A DNA stretch of 64,000 bases from Hydrotalea sp. (GCA_022402565.1 JAKRSC010000011.1:147755-211754); one strand, 5' to 3'; positions 1-9,410 are shown, counted from the stretch's first letter. The notes: generated by a model from the letters alone, not told the origin. Numbers and translations: made by a program.

Positions 1-1
1 A

Positions 2-889
2 TTACAGCCTTTTCTTCAAAATATTCAAAAAGTTCATTATGCACCCGATGGATTACTGCATCAGGTTGCATTTCAAGCCTTACCTGTAGCAAAGGATCAA
101 TTGCTGATAGATTCATACCAACTTTTTTCTTACACCAGTACTAGGCAGTTGGTTCAGTCAGCAACATCACCGCCTATATGGAAGTCGGCTGTATTGTTAG
201 GTAATCCAGATTTTGGACCTATTCCTAAAAATGCCAAAGACGGTTGGTCGCCTTTGCCAGGAACAGCATTAGAAATTAATCAACTTAAGCCCGTATTAGA
301 AGGACAAAAAATTCAAGTTAAAACTTATTTAGATCGCGCGGCCACGGAACTAGCTTTTCAGCAATTAGATGGGAAGTCGCCCGATATCATTCATGTGGCA
401 ACACATGGTTTTTTTCTTCCTGACCCATCTACGCAGAAAAAGAACCTCATGTTAAGTAGTTCACAATTTTCCTTTGCTTCTGATCCATTACTAAGAAGTG
501 GTCTAGTGTTTTCTGATGGTAATACAACATGGACGGGAAAGCAACCTGCTGGCGGAAACGATGGTATTTTAACCGCGTATGAGTTGTCGCATTTAAATTT
601 GTCAAGTACGCGCATGATGGTTATGAGTGCTTGTGAAACAGCATTAGGTGATGTGTTGGATAGTGAAGGAGTTTTTGGTTTACAACGAGCTTGTAAACTT
701 GCAGGAGTACAATATTTATTACTAAGTTTATGGCAAGTACCTGACCAAGAAACTGCACTGCTTATGCAAACATTTTATACTAATTTATTAAAAGGACTAT
801 CTCCTCGGGAAGCTTTGTATCAAGCACAAAAGAAATGGAGAAATGAGTGGCCACCATATGCTTGGGCAGCTTTTATAATTATAGAATAA
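2..889 (+). CDS. CHAT domain protein, 3' part (start outside window)
   Basis: C-terminal 295 residues of a CHAT-domain (caspase HetF associated with TPRs) protein. The frame is open from base 2, and the residues before the TTG at 101 (YAPDGLLHQVAFQAL) are typical CHAT sequence, so that TTG is internal and the true start lies to the left. The caspase-like catalytic pair is visible: His in VATHGFF (codon 404-406) and Cys in MSACETALG (codon 632-634). CHAT proteins usually carry TPR repeats N-terminally; these would be outside the window. The stop is 5 nt before pxpB, so the two genes may be co-transcribed, but a functional link is not evident. The substrate is unknown. Confidence 0.85.
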   Translation, partial: LQPFLQNIQKVHYAPDGLLHQVAFQALPVAKDQLLIDSYQLFSYTSTRQLVQSATSPPIWKSAVLLGNPDFGPIPKNAKDGWSPLPGTALEINQLKPVLEGQKIQVKTYLDRAATELAFQQLDGKSPDIIHVATHGFFLPDPSTQKKNLMLSSSQFSFASDPLLRSGLVFSDGNTTWTGKQPAGGNDGILTAYELSHLNLSSTRMMVMSACETALGDVLDSEGVFGLQRACKLAGVQYLLLSLWQVPDQETALLMQTFYTNLLKGLSPREALYQAQKKWRNEWPPYAWAAFIIIE

Positions 890-894
890 AGTAA

Positions 895-1605
895 ATGGTT
901 CAAATTGTTCCACCCGATACCTTTTCATTTGCAGCAGAAGAATTTCTGTTAATGGAATGGCGTTCTACAAATGATGAACTTGTAAAGAGATCTATACAGT
1001 CTCACTTTCATTGGATTCAAGAACAATCTTTTCCTTGGGTAAGAGATTGTATTCCTTCACGACACCGATTGGGAATACAGATGAATCTTTTAGTATTTCA
1101 GTCTTTATGCAAGCATACAAATATTGCACAATATTGGGAGGACCTATTTCAAGATGCAGATATTGTTTATAAGCATCAAGTTTCGAAGACACATATTATT
1201 CCTGTTTGCTATGATGTTTCTTTAGCTCCAGATATTGAAGAGGTTGCTCGTATTAGCGGCGTAGAGTTAGATTATATTATTCAATTGCATACTTCTGTTG
1301 AATATGAGGTTAGTATGATGGGATTTTTACCAGGCTTTGCATACATGGATGGCTTGCCCGCACCAATACATGTACCACGATTATCAAAGCCACGTACAGA
1401 AGTACCAGCCGGTAGTGTAGCTATAGCTGGAACATCAACAGCTATTTATCCAGTTGCTAGTCCAGGTGGCTGGCGAATTATTGGAAGAACACCACTATCT
1501 ATGTTATCAGACGATATTGAATCACCAACAAGATTTAATGTTGGCGATCGTGTTAGGTTTACTCCTATTGGTTTACGAGAGTGGAACAATCTCATGCATG
1601 AATGA
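895..1605 (+). CDS. pxpB: 5-oxoprolinase subunit B (KipI/PxpB family)
   Basis: Subunit of the ATP-dependent prokaryotic 5-oxoprolinase PxpABC, which opens 5-oxoproline (pyroglutamate) to glutamate in the cytoplasm. The 236-residue length suits the family. Conserved signatures are present: GFLPGFAYMDGLP, the PR..VPAGSVAIAG stretch and YPVASPGGWRIIGRTP near the C-terminus. PxpB and PxpC form the biotin-carboxylase-like/cyclophilin-like half that works with PxpA. It begins 5 nt after the CHAT stop and its stop overlaps the pxpC start (ATGA), showing translational coupling. In Bacillus the homologue KipI was first described as an inhibitor of the sporulation kinase KinA; that role is not expected here. 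Confidence 0.93.
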   Translation: MVQIVPPDTFSFAAEEFLLMEWRSTNDELVKRSIQSHFHWIQEQSFPWVRDCIPSRHRLGIQMNLLVFQSLCKHTNIAQYWEDLFQDADIVYKHQVSKTHIIPVCYDVSLAPDIEEVARISGVELDYIIQLHTSVEYEVSMMGFLPGFAYMDGLPAPIHVPRLSKPRTEVPAGSVAIAGTSTAIYPVASPGGWRIIGRTPLSMLSDDIESPTRFNVGDRVRFTPIGLREWNNLMHE

Positions 1606-2582
1606 GTTATGTTCCTACCATAGAAGTGATTAAAGCCGGTCCTGACGATCGTATACAAGATATGGGCCGATTCGGCTATCAACATCTAGGTATTTCACCT
1701 AGTGGTGTTATGGATACCTATGCTGCATCTGTAGCAAATATTTTACTCAACAATAAAGTGAATTCATCTATTATAGAATTGGTCTTATCTTTTGCAAAGT
1801 GGCGTATTTTGTGTCCCACTTATTTCTCAATAGCTGGAGCTGAAGTAGAGATAAAACTGAATGGAAAAATTCAGCAAGTAGGAAAAGTATTTGCAGTTGA
1901 AAAGGATGATGAACTACAATTCTCTTCTTCCTCTCGTGGAGCAAGATTGTATGTAGCTGTGCAAGGTGGCTGGAGATCAGAGATTTGGTTGGGAAGTTCA
2001 TCTACCGATATTTGGGTGAATAGGGGAGGCCATCAAGGAAGAAGATTACAGTCTGGAGATCAAATAATGGCTCAAACTTCTTTTAAATTACCAGAGGGTT
2101 TCAACAGACAATTTTTTAGGTGCGATTATTTGCCCATAAATGGAGAAAGAGCAACTATCCGAATTATAAAAGGTCCAGATTATGAAATTTGGAATGGTCA
2201 AAATGAAAATACTCAAAAAACTATTCTAGGACAGATTTCAACACAAAGCAATCGTATGGGTTATCATACGGAATTACAGCATCCCTTTCCTCATCAATAT
2301 AGTATGTTATCTAGCCCAATTACAAAAGGTGCTATTGAATGGTTGCCAAATGGAAATTGGATTGTATTAATGTCAGACCATCCAACAACGGGGGGTTACC
2401 CATGGATTGGAACTGTGATTGCTGCCGATCTTCCAAAGTTGGCACAAGTAATTCCTGGTTCTTCTGTAGAATGGATGTGGGTGGAGGCAGAGGAAGCAGT
2501 TCAATTATTCTTAGAACAACAACGTAATTTGCAAATACTTCAACACGCAATTCATGAGTCTTTCAGAAAAAATACACATTGA
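1602..2582 (+). CDS. pxpC: 5-oxoprolinase subunit C (KipA/PxpC family)
   Basis: Biotin-dependent carboxyltransferase-like subunit of the PxpABC 5-oxoprolinase. The N-terminus carries the family signature KAGPDDRIQDMGRFGYQHLG followed by SPSGVMDTYA; the later segment SNRMGYHTELQ and the C-terminal DHPTTGGYPWIGTV stretch are also typical of the AHS2 domain. Length 326 residues is normal. The start overlaps pxpB by 4 nt and its 3' end overlaps pxpA by 29 nt, so the three subunits are probably made in a fixed ratio from one message. Confidence 0.93.
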   Translation: MSYVPTIEVIKAGPDDRIQDMGRFGYQHLGISPSGVMDTYAASVANILLNNKVNSSIIELVLSFAKWRILCPTYFSIAGAEVEIKLNGKIQQVGKVFAVEKDDELQFSSSSRGARLYVAVQGGWRSEIWLGSSSTDIWVNRGGHQGRRLQSGDQIMAQTSFKLPEGFNRQFFRCDYLPINGERATIRIIKGPDYEIWNGQNENTQKTILGQISTQSNRMGYHTELQHPFPHQYSMLSSPITKGAIEWLPNGNWIVLMSDHPTTGGYPWIGTVIAADLPKLAQVIPGSSVEWMWVEAEEAVQLFLEQQRNLQILQHAIHESFRKNTH

Positions 2583-3312
2583 TTTAAATGCAGATGTAGG
2601 GGAGGGTGTGGTAACGGATGTAGCACTCATTCCTTTGGTCAGTAGTGCAAATATTGCATGTGGTTACCATGCGGGTGATGAGGCTACCATGCAAAAGACT
2701 ATTGAACTCTGTTTGCACCATAGAGTTGCTATTGGTGCACATCCTGGATTTCAGGATAAGAGGAATATGGGCAGAAAAAATATTCAACTAAATGCAAACG
2801 AATTGTATGACTGCATTTCGAAACAGTTAGAGTTGATGCTGCATTTGGTGGAAAAGAATGGCACTGCTTTGCATCATCTAAAATTGCATGGTGCACTCTA
2901 CAATATGTCAGCTCAAAATATTGAGATGGCTTCAGTCATAGGAAAAGCTATTCAGTCATTGTCGCCTGGATTGAAAGTATATGGATTAGCTGGAAGTAAG
3001 TTTCTTGATATCATTAGCACTTTGGGATTACAATCTGTTCATGAAGGATTTGTGGATAGAACTTATTTGTCAGATGGCCAATTAGTACCACGTTCGCAAG
3101 ATGGCGCATGTATACACTCATTAGCAATGTCTGCTGCTCAAAGTCGTAAAATGATAGTATGTCAAGAGATTGAAACTTTTGAGGGAGTTACCATTAAGAC
3201 TTTTGTGCAAACTTTATGTATGCATGGAGATCAGCCTAGAGCAGTTGAGCGAGCCACTTATATTCGAAATGTCTTAGAAAATTTAGAAGTTGAAATTAAA
3301 AGACCCAATTAA
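2554..3312 (+). CDS. pxpA: 5-oxoprolinase subunit A (LamB/YcsF family)
   Basis: LamB/YcsF family subunit of 5-oxoprolinase, the part with a (beta/alpha)-barrel related to polysaccharide deacetylases. Seen in the sequence: IDLNADVGEG at residues 9-18, then SSANIACGYHAGD and VAIGAHPGFQDKRNMGR, all hallmarks of the family. Length 252 residues is standard. The ATG at 2554 lies inside pxpC (29-nt overlap) and the gene's end overlaps the transporter by 23 nt. With pxpB and pxpC it gives a complete enzyme. Confidence 0.94.
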   Translation: MSLSEKIHIDLNADVGEGVVTDVALIPLVSSANIACGYHAGDEATMQKTIELCLHHRVAIGAHPGFQDKRNMGRKNIQLNANELYDCISKQLELMLHLVEKNGTALHHLKLHGALYNMSAQNIEMASVIGKAIQSLSPGLKVYGLAGSKFLDIISTLGLQSVHEGFVDRTYLSDGQLVPRSQDGACIHSLAMSAAQSRKMIVCQEIETFEGVTIKTFVQTLCMHGDQPRAVERATYIRNVLENLEVEIKRPN

Positions 3313-4450
3313 TATTCGTTTATGGGCAGGTGCTGCATTTCTTATGGCTACTTCGGCTATAGGTCCGGGTTTCTTAACCCAGACTGCAGTTTTTAGTAAG
3401 ACCTTATTGGCATCATTCGGATTTGCAATACTTATTTCAGTACTTATTGATTGGATTATACAATGGCAGATTTGGCATACGATTATAATAACAGGTAAAC
3501 CAGCACAGACTGTTGTTGAAGGAGTTATTCCTTGGGGCGGGAAATTGTTGAGTATGATTATAATACTTGGCGGATGGGTATTTAATGCTGGTAATTTAGC
3601 TGGTTGTGGATTAGGCATTTCAGTTATTACAGGCTGGGAGCCTTGGATAGGTAGTGCACTTAGTGCTGGGGTTGTTTGGTTGATTTTTATTTATCCAGGC
3701 TTCACAAAAAATATGGATCGCATTACTGTTTTATTAGGATCCTGCGTACTATTAATATTAATGTATACACTTTTTAAGACTCAGCCTCCTGTTCCATTAG
3801 CAATAGAAAAAACATTTCTGCCTGACCAAATTGAGCCTATGATTATACTTACTCTTGTTGGAGGAACAGTGGGAGGATACATTAGTTTTTCAGGTGCACA
3901 TAGACTGCTACAAGATGGCATTGTTGGTCAGCGTCATTGGTTGAAAGCGCGGAAGACTGCTTTAACAGGGCTTTTAATAACTGCTATTGTACGTTATGGT
4001 TTTTTCTTAGCTGTTTTAGGAATAGTTGCAGGAGGATATAGTTGGAATGATGCACAACCAGCGTTAAACTTTTTTAGTGCTATTCAAGGCAGATGGGCAT
4101 CCCATTTTTTTGGTATTGTAATTTGGGTAGCAGCTATTACTTCTGTTATTGGTTGTACTTATACATCTGTTTCTTTTGCTGATGGTTGGGTAAAAGACTT
4201 TTCAACTCATCGGCATAAATACATGTGGGTATTTCTTGTGGTCTCTTTTTTATTACTCATGATTGCTGGTCGACCAGTGAGTTGGTTAATTTATGCAGGA
4301 ACCATTAATGGTATGTTATTGCCCATAACACTCATTATACTATTGATAGCGGCAAAAAGATTGCCAGTTCAACTGCCAGCTGCATTTCGTTTATTGGTTT
4401 TCATTGTTGCTCTATTGTTGCTTGCACTCACAGTGTATACTTTGCTATAA
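3290..4450 (+). CDS. NRAMP-like transporter linked to 5-oxoprolinase (YcsG-like)
   Basis: Integral membrane protein of 386 residues with about 10-11 hydrophobic segments and an NRAMP/LeuT-fold N-terminus (GPGFLTQTAVF resembles the DPGN-type first helix of NRAMP proteins but lacks the metal-binding Asp-Pro-Gly-Asn). It overlaps pxpA by 23 nt. In Bacillus subtilis an NRAMP relative, ycsG, sits in the same kind of cluster with ycsF, kipI and kipA. I infer that it brings 5-oxoproline or a related amino acid into the cell rather than a divalent metal, but annotation pipelines often call such proteins divalent metal cation transporters. It is the last gene of the operon. Confidence 0.8.
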   Translation: MKLKDPINIRLWAGAAFLMATSAIGPGFLTQTAVFSKTLLASFGFAILISVLIDWIIQWQIWHTIIITGKPAQTVVEGVIPWGGKLLSMIIILGGWVFNAGNLAGCGLGISVITGWEPWIGSALSAGVVWLIFIYPGFTKNMDRITVLLGSCVLLILMYTLFKTQPPVPLAIEKTFLPDQIEPMIILTLVGGTVGGYISFSGAHRLLQDGIVGQRHWLKARKTALTGLLITAIVRYGFFLAVLGIVAGGYSWNDAQPALNFFSAIQGRWASHFFGIVIWVAAITSVIGCTYTSVSFADGWVKDFSTHRHKYMWVFLVVSFLLLMIAGRPVSWLIYAGTINGMLLPITLIILLIAAKRLPVQLPAAFRLLVFIVALLLLALTVYTLL

Positions 4451-4481
4451 CCTTTTCATAGTAATAAAACTAGAATTACAA

Positions 4482-4513
4482 GAATAAAAAAGGCCGTCGA
4501 TTAAGACAGCCTT
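4482..4513 (-). terminator. intrinsic terminator of rimP-nusA-infB
   Basis: Inverted repeat AAGGCCGTC (4490-4498) / GACAGCCTT (4505-4513) with a 6-nt loop and one mismatch. Read on the minus strand the stem is followed by TTTTTATTCTT, so it fits as the end of the infB message. It lacks a T-run on the plus strand. Confidence 0.7.
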
Positions 4514-4535
4514 GAGGATTAGTTTTAAATTGAAA

Positions 4536-7484
4536 TTATAAGGTTCGCTTCACTTCAGTTTCTTCATACGCAACCACCGTATCTCCCACAGCAATATCTG
4601 TGAAATTTTTGATGGTTAAGCCACATTCGTAACCTGTTGCAACTTCTTTTACGTCATCTTTATATCTCTTCAAGCTTGCAAATTCTGCAAATGCACCTTC
4701 TCTTGGATATAATAAGATACCATCGCGGAATACACGAATCTTATGATCACGCTTCACTTTACCTTCGGTTACATAACAACCGGCAATTGTTGCTTTATCA
4801 AACTTGAATACTTCTCTAATTTCAACTGTTGCTACTTCTTTTTCTTCCACTTTAGGTTCTAACATACCCTCCATAGCGCTCTTAATTTCATCAATAGCAG
4901 TATAGATAATTGAGTACATTTTAATTTGTACACCTTCAGTTTCAGCTAGCTTATTAGCTTGTGAAGATGGACGAACGTTAAATCCAATAACGATTGCATC
5001 GGAAGCAGTAGCTAACAACACATCACTCTCAGAAATTTGTCCAACGCCTTTGTGAACCACACTTACTAAAATTTCTTGAGTAGATAATTTTTGAAGTGAA
5101 TCACTTAAAGCTTCCACAGAACCATCCACGTCACCTTTAATAATAACATTCAATTCTTTGAAGTTACCAAGTGCTAAACGACGACCAATTTCATCGAGGG
5201 TAATATGCTTTCTAGCACGTAAACCTTGCTCACGTAAGATCTGTGCGCGTTTCAATGCAACTTCTTTAGCTTCAGCTTCGTCTTCATACATCTTGAACTT
5301 TTCACCAGCTTGTGGTGCACCATTTAAGCCTAGAATTACAACTGGCGTAGAAGGAGGTGCTTCATCAACACGTTGGTTTCTCTCGTTGAACATGGCTTTA
5401 ACACGACCGTAGAACTGACCAGATACAATTAGGTCTCCTTGGCGCAATGTTCCGTTTTGTACTAAAATTGTTGCAACGTAGCCACGTCCTTTATCAAGCG
5501 ATGCTTCAATGATAGTTCCTGTTGCTTCTCTATTAGGATTAGCTTTTAAATCTAGCATTTCTGCTTCCAACAAAATCTTTTCCATAAGCAAATCCATATT
5601 CAAACCTTGCTTAGCACTCAATTCTTGGCTTTGGAATTTTCCACCCCAGCTTTCAACAAGAATATTCATTTGTGCAAGTTGCTCATAGATTTTTGTTGGA
5701 TTAGCTCCGTCTTTATCTATTTTGTTTACAGCAAAAATCATTGGAACACCAGCTGCTTGAGCATGGCTGATTGCTTCTTTAGTTTGAGGCATTACTGCAT
5801 CATCGGCAGCTACTACAATCACAGCAATATCCGTCACTTTTGCACCACGTGCACGCATTGCTGTAAAGGCTTCGTGACCTGGCGTATCTAGGAATGTGAT
5901 GTATTTACCACTAGGAAGCATTACTTCATAAGCTCCAATGTGTTGGGTAATTCCACCAGCTTCACCAGCTACAACGTTTGCGTTTCTTATGTAATCCAGT
6001 AACGATGTTTTACCATGGTCAACGTGACCCATAATGGTAACAATTGGAGGGCGAGCTTCTAATTCTTCTGGTGTATCATCTTCATCTTCTTCCTCTTCAT
6101 CAACATCATCTACACCCATGAATTCTACTTCAAAGTTAAATTCGCTGGCAACTAGTTCAATTACTTCAGCATCTAAACGCTGGTTAATTGAAACCATGAT
6201 ACCTAAGCTCATACATTTGCTAATTACTTCTGCAAAGCTTACATCCATGAGGTTGGCCAATTCACTTACAGTTACAAATTCTGTAACTTGTAGTTTGTTG
6301 TTCTCAACATCTTCACCCATTTGGTCAGCAGCTTCTTGACGCTTTTCTTTACGGTATTTTGCTTTTAAGCTCTTACCACGTCCACCTGCTCCAGCCAATT
6401 TGGCTTGTGTTTCACGAATTTTTTCTTGAATTTCTTTTGCGTCAATCTCTTTGTCTTCTCGGCGATTGTTGTTGTTTCTGTTGTTATTTCCTGGACGATT
6501 TCTATTCTGATTGTTACCTCCTTGTCCTGGTCTGTTTTGGTTATTACCACCACCGCGACCATCGCGCTGAAATCCGCCTTGTCCTTGTTGTTGACCACCG
6601 CCACCACTTTGTCCTTGTTGTTGTCCGCCGCCTTCTCCTGGTTTTCTTTCCATTGGAATGCGCTTGCGTTTCCGCTTCTCATCGCCACGGGCGCCAGGTT
6701 TTGGACGTGTATCATTATCAACCGGCAGGTTAATCTTACCTAAGATTTTAGGACCTGTCAACTTATCGGCTTGAATATTTTCAATTACAACTTTATCCTC
6801 TGCTGGAGGCGCAGGTAGAGTAGTAATAGATTCGGTTTCTGTTGCCACAGGTGTTTCTGGAACAACTTCAACTATAGGTGTTTCTTCTTTTTTCGCTTCT
6901 ACAGGAGCAACTGGGGCCTCAGCAGGCGCTTCTTCTACAGGAGTAGGAGCAGGTGCTGGTACATCCTTAGCCGCAGCTTTCGTTTTCTTGGGACGAGTTG
7001 AAGAATCAATACTATCAAGGTCAATTTTCTTGATAACCTTTGGTCCTTCAATTTCAGGGACTGCTGGTTTAGCAGGTGCTTCCTCAACGGGTGGAGGGGT
7101 TTCAACATTTGGCTCATCTTGTACAATTGGATCTGCCCAATTGCCTTCAGCTGCGGGCGCAGGGAAATTAACTGCAGGAGCTTCTTCTTCCTTAACGCTG
7201 GTTTTCTTTTCTTCCTTCTTGAAGGTAATCTCCTCTTCTTCTTTCTTTTTTCTTTCAGCGTTGCTACCCTTAGGAATCTCAACCAAGTCTGCTTTGTTTT
7301 TAGCAGCTTTATCACCCTGAAATTCTGCCTGAAGAGCATAGTACATATCCTCATTCAGTTTAGAAGTAGGTTTCAGGTCATCGCGGTTGAATCCTTTTTT
7401 CACCAAAAACTCAATGATAGTGTCTTGTCCAACATTGAATTCTTTGGCAGCGGCCAGGAGTCGTGGTAATTTAAGTTCTGACAT
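4536..7484 (-). CDS. infB: translation initiation factor IF-2
   Basis: GTPase that places initiator tRNA on the 30S subunit and promotes subunit joining. The 982-residue protein starts with the small helical IF2_N domain (about 1-60), then a long Lys/Glu/Pro/Ala-rich linker and a Gly/Gln/Asn-rich tract (about 285-345), a second IF2_N-like helix region (about 400-460), an acidic patch, and the G domain with GHVDHGKTS (about residue 485), DTPGHEAF and NKID, followed by domains II-IV. It is the last gene of the rimP-nusA-infB operon, 63 nt after nusA. The divergent linker composition is usual for Bacteroidota IF-2. Confidence 0.98.
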   Translation of the reverse strand: MSELKLPRLLAAAKEFNVGQDTIIEFLVKKGFNRDDLKPTSKLNEDMYYALQAEFQGDKAAKNKADLVEIPKGSNAERKKKEEEEITFKKEEKKTSVKEEEAPAVNFPAPAAEGNWADPIVQDEPNVETPPPVEEAPAKPAVPEIEGPKVIKKIDLDSIDSSTRPKKTKAAAKDVPAPAPTPVEEAPAEAPVAPVEAKKEETPIVEVVPETPVATETESITTLPAPPAEDKVVIENIQADKLTGPKILGKINLPVDNDTRPKPGARGDEKRKRKRIPMERKPGEGGGQQQGQSGGGGQQQGQGGFQRDGRGGGNNQNRPGQGGNNQNRNRPGNNNRNNNNRREDKEIDAKEIQEKIRETQAKLAGAGGRGKSLKAKYRKEKRQEAADQMGEDVENNKLQVTEFVTVSELANLMDVSFAEVISKCMSLGIMVSINQRLDAEVIELVASEFNFEVEFMGVDDVDEEEEDEDDTPEELEARPPIVTIMGHVDHGKTSLLDYIRNANVVAGEAGGITQHIGAYEVMLPSGKYITFLDTPGHEAFTAMRARGAKVTDIAVIVVAADDAVMPQTKEAISHAQAAGVPMIFAVNKIDKDGANPTKIYEQLAQMNILVESWGGKFQSQELSAKQGLNMDLLMEKILLEAEMLDLKANPNREATGTIIEASLDKGRGYVATILVQNGTLRQGDLIVSGQFYGRVKAMFNERNQRVDEAPPSTPVVILGLNGAPQAGEKFKMYEDEAEAKEVALKRAQILREQGLRARKHITLDEIGRRLALGNFKELNVIIKGDVDGSVEALSDSLQKLSTQEILVSVVHKGVGQISESDVLLATASDAIVIGFNVRPSSQANKLAETEGVQIKMYSIIYTAIDEIKSAMEGMLEPKVEEKEVATVEIREVFKFDKATIAGCYVTEGKVKRDHKIRVFRDGILLYPREGAFAEFASLKRYKDDVKEVATGYECGLTIKNFTDIAVGDTVVAYEETEVKRTL

Positions 7485-7547
7485 AATGTATTTCCTTTGG
7501 TCTTCGGCAGACGGCAGGATCTGTGTTATTAGTTAAGTGATCGGTTT

Positions 7548-8795
7548 TTATTCTTTTTCAAATTCTTCTTTAAGGATACGAATTACATCTGCAATTGTCT
7601 CTTTCTCCAAATCTGTTCTGCGCTCTAATTCAGCGGCCGATAATCCAAGTACGCTTCTTGCTGTATCGCAACCTACGCGTTTGAATTCATCAATGATCCA
7701 CTCGTCAATTTCATCTGCAAATTCATCTAAATCAATATCATACTCATCAGTTTGCTCTTCATCTTCTCGGAATACATCAATTTCATAACCTGTAAGTTCA
7801 CAGGCCAATTTAATGTTTACACCTCTTCTGCCAATAGCAAGAGAAACCTGATCTGCTTTCAAATACACGTCTGCTTGTTTCTTATCATGATCGAGGTTCA
7901 TGAAACTGATTTTTGCAGGGGTTAAAGAACGTTGAATTAATAATTGAATGTTGGCTGTAAAATTGATGACATCAATATTTTCGTTTTTCAATTCACGTAC
8001 AATACCGTGAATACGACTTCCTTTCATACCTACGCAAGCACCAACTGGGTCAATACGATCATCATAGCTTTCAACTGCTACTTTTGCTCTTTCTCCAGGT
8101 TCGCGAACAATTTTCTTAATAGTGATAAGGCCATCAAAAATTTCAGGCACTTCAATTTCCATAAGCTTAGCAAGGAAAAGCGGACTAGTTCTTGAAACGA
8201 TAATAGCTGGATTCGTATTTCTTGGGTCAATGCGTGCTACAACTGCACGAACATTATCGCCTTTTTTGAAATAATCTTGTGGTATTTGCTCACTTTTAGG
8301 AAGAATCAATTCATTGCCTTCATCATCAATTAGCATAATTTCTTTCTTCCAAACTTGGCTTACTTCTCCGTTTACAATTTCTCCAATTCTGCTTGAATAT
8401 TTCTTTACTAATACATTCTTTTTTAATTCGCTTATGCGACTTGCCAAGGTTTGTTTAGCTGCAAGGATTGCACGACGACCAAAATCGAGAATATCCATTT
8501 CTTCATATAATTCCTCACCAACTTCAAAATCTGGTTCAATTTTGACTGCCTCGGAATAAGCAATTTCTGCAAGAGGATCTTGCACCTGACCATCTTCAAC
8601 AATCATTCTTCGGCGGATAATTTCCAAATCACCTTTTTCGGCGTTTACAATTACGTCGAAGTTTTCATCACTTGTGTACTTTTTTCTAAGAAGAGTTTTA
8701 AAAACATCTTCCACAACCTTCATCATCGTAGGACGGTCGATACTCTCAGTCTCTCTGAATTCCTGAAAGGCTTCCATTAAGTTAATACTTGCCAT
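7548..8795 (-). CDS. nusA: transcription termination/antitermination factor NusA
   Basis: RNA polymerase-binding factor that modulates pausing, intrinsic termination and antitermination. The 415 residues give the N-terminal RNAP-binding domain (1-130), S1 domain (about 135-200, starting around GEIVNGEVSQVWKKE), KH1 and KH2 domains (about 200-345, with GACVGMKGSRI and AIGRRGVNIKLA loops) and a C-terminal helical tail with a strongly acidic section. The E. coli-type duplicated AR repeats are only partly present, as expected outside Gammaproteobacteria. It lies 43 nt downstream of rimP. Its first codons are nearly identical to those of rimP. Confidence 0.97.
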   Translation of the reverse strand: MASINLMEAFQEFRETESIDRPTMMKVVEDVFKTLLRKKYTSDENFDVIVNAEKGDLEIIRRRMIVEDGQVQDPLAEIAYSEAVKIEPDFEVGEELYEEMDILDFGRRAILAAKQTLASRISELKKNVLVKKYSSRIGEIVNGEVSQVWKKEIMLIDDEGNELILPKSEQIPQDYFKKGDNVRAVVARIDPRNTNPAIIVSRTSPLFLAKLMEIEVPEIFDGLITIKKIVREPGERAKVAVESYDDRIDPVGACVGMKGSRIHGIVRELKNENIDVINFTANIQLLIQRSLTPAKISFMNLDHDKKQADVYLKADQVSLAIGRRGVNIKLACELTGYEIDVFREDEEQTDEYDIDLDEFADEIDEWIIDEFKRVGCDTARSVLGLSAAELERRTDLEKETIADVIRILKEEFEKE

Positions 8796-8838
8796 GGTTT
8801 GTTCTATTTTGCGACCTTCGAAAGGTCATTCTTTTGTT

Positions 8839-9312
8839 TTAAAAACTTATTTGAACTACAGTTGATTTAATTTGATTGAAAGGAAAACTAAGTGTTTGTG
8901 TAACAGCTTTTTTCCCTTTACCTGTGGTAATTTCTATTTCTATACCAGCTTCCTGAGCCAATAATAATTTACCTACATGTACGACTCCCTCTTCATTGAG
9001 GGTAACTTCTACTTTTCTGCCTATGTTTTTTTGATATTGACGTAAGAGAGTAAGGGGTTCATCGATGCCAGGGGACGATACTTCCAAAGAAAACTCTCCA
9101 GCTGGAAAAATGCCTGCTTCCTCAATTGTTTTGTAAAGTTTACGGTTTAGTCGGACACAGGTTTCGATCGTAATGCCTTGATCTCCATCTAGATATACTT
9201 TTACATTTTGGGTAGGTTTAATTTTTAGTCCCACCAAAAAATACTCGGGTGTATCGGTCAGGAGTTCACCGATCATTGCAGTTATTTGTTCAATTGGGTT
9301 GATACTTGCCAT
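8839..9312 (-). CDS. rimP: ribosome maturation factor RimP
   Basis: Cytoplasmic factor for 30S subunit maturation. The 157-residue protein has the typical RimP order: an N-terminal alpha/beta domain with EYFLVGLKIKPTQNVKVYLDGDQGI broken into two strands, the conserved FSLEVSSPGIDEPL signature near the centre, and an SH3-like C-terminal domain. First gene of the rimP-nusA-infB operon, the classic arrangement. The ATG at 9312 sits 15 nt after the T-run of a terminator-like hairpin, and a good promoter lies about 70 nt upstream. Confidence 0.95.
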   Translation of the reverse strand: MASINPIEQITAMIGELLTDTPEYFLVGLKIKPTQNVKVYLDGDQGITIETCVRLNRKLYKTIEEAGIFPAGEFSLEVSSPGIDEPLTLLRQYQKNIGRKVEVTLNEEGVVHVGKLLLAQEAGIEIEITTGKGKKAVTQTLSFPFNQIKSTVVQISF

Positions 9313-9327
9313 TACTTAAGGACTGAT

Positions 9328-9359
9328 AAAAAGAGAAGGGAACGATTCCGTTCCCTTCT
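9328..9359 (-). terminator. terminator-like hairpin in the rimP leader (possible attenuator)
   Basis: Perfect 11-bp inverted repeat AGAAGGGAACG (9334-9344) / CGTTCCCTTCT (9349-9359) with a 4-nt loop. On the minus strand it is followed by CTTTTTATC, ending 15 nt before the rimP start. It lies between the predicted promoter and the first gene of the operon it would control, so it is more likely an attenuator or RNA-stability element than the end of another gene. No competing antiterminator stem was found by eye. Confidence 0.6.
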
Positions 9360-9378
9360 ACTGTTTCTTTTTCCGATG

Positions 9379-9410
9379 CAAATGTACAATAAGCTAATAA
9401 TTTCGCCAAA
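9379..9410 (-). promoter_or_regulatory. predicted promoter of rimP-nusA-infB
   Basis: Minus-strand match to the Bacteroidota promoter consensus: TTTG (9410-9407), 20-nt spacer, TACATTTG (9386-9379, fits TAnnTTTG). Transcription would begin near 9375, giving a leader of about 60 nt that contains the hairpin at 9334-9359. Confidence 0.7.

Noticed and set aside
101..889. TTG at 101 as the start of the CHAT gene
   Set aside because: The frame is open to the left edge and the upstream residues match the CHAT family, so the gene is cut by the window.
6359..7469. Several long plus-strand ORFs inside infB
   Set aside because: They are shadows caused by the low-complexity linker of IF-2; protein sequences have no sensible composition or homology.
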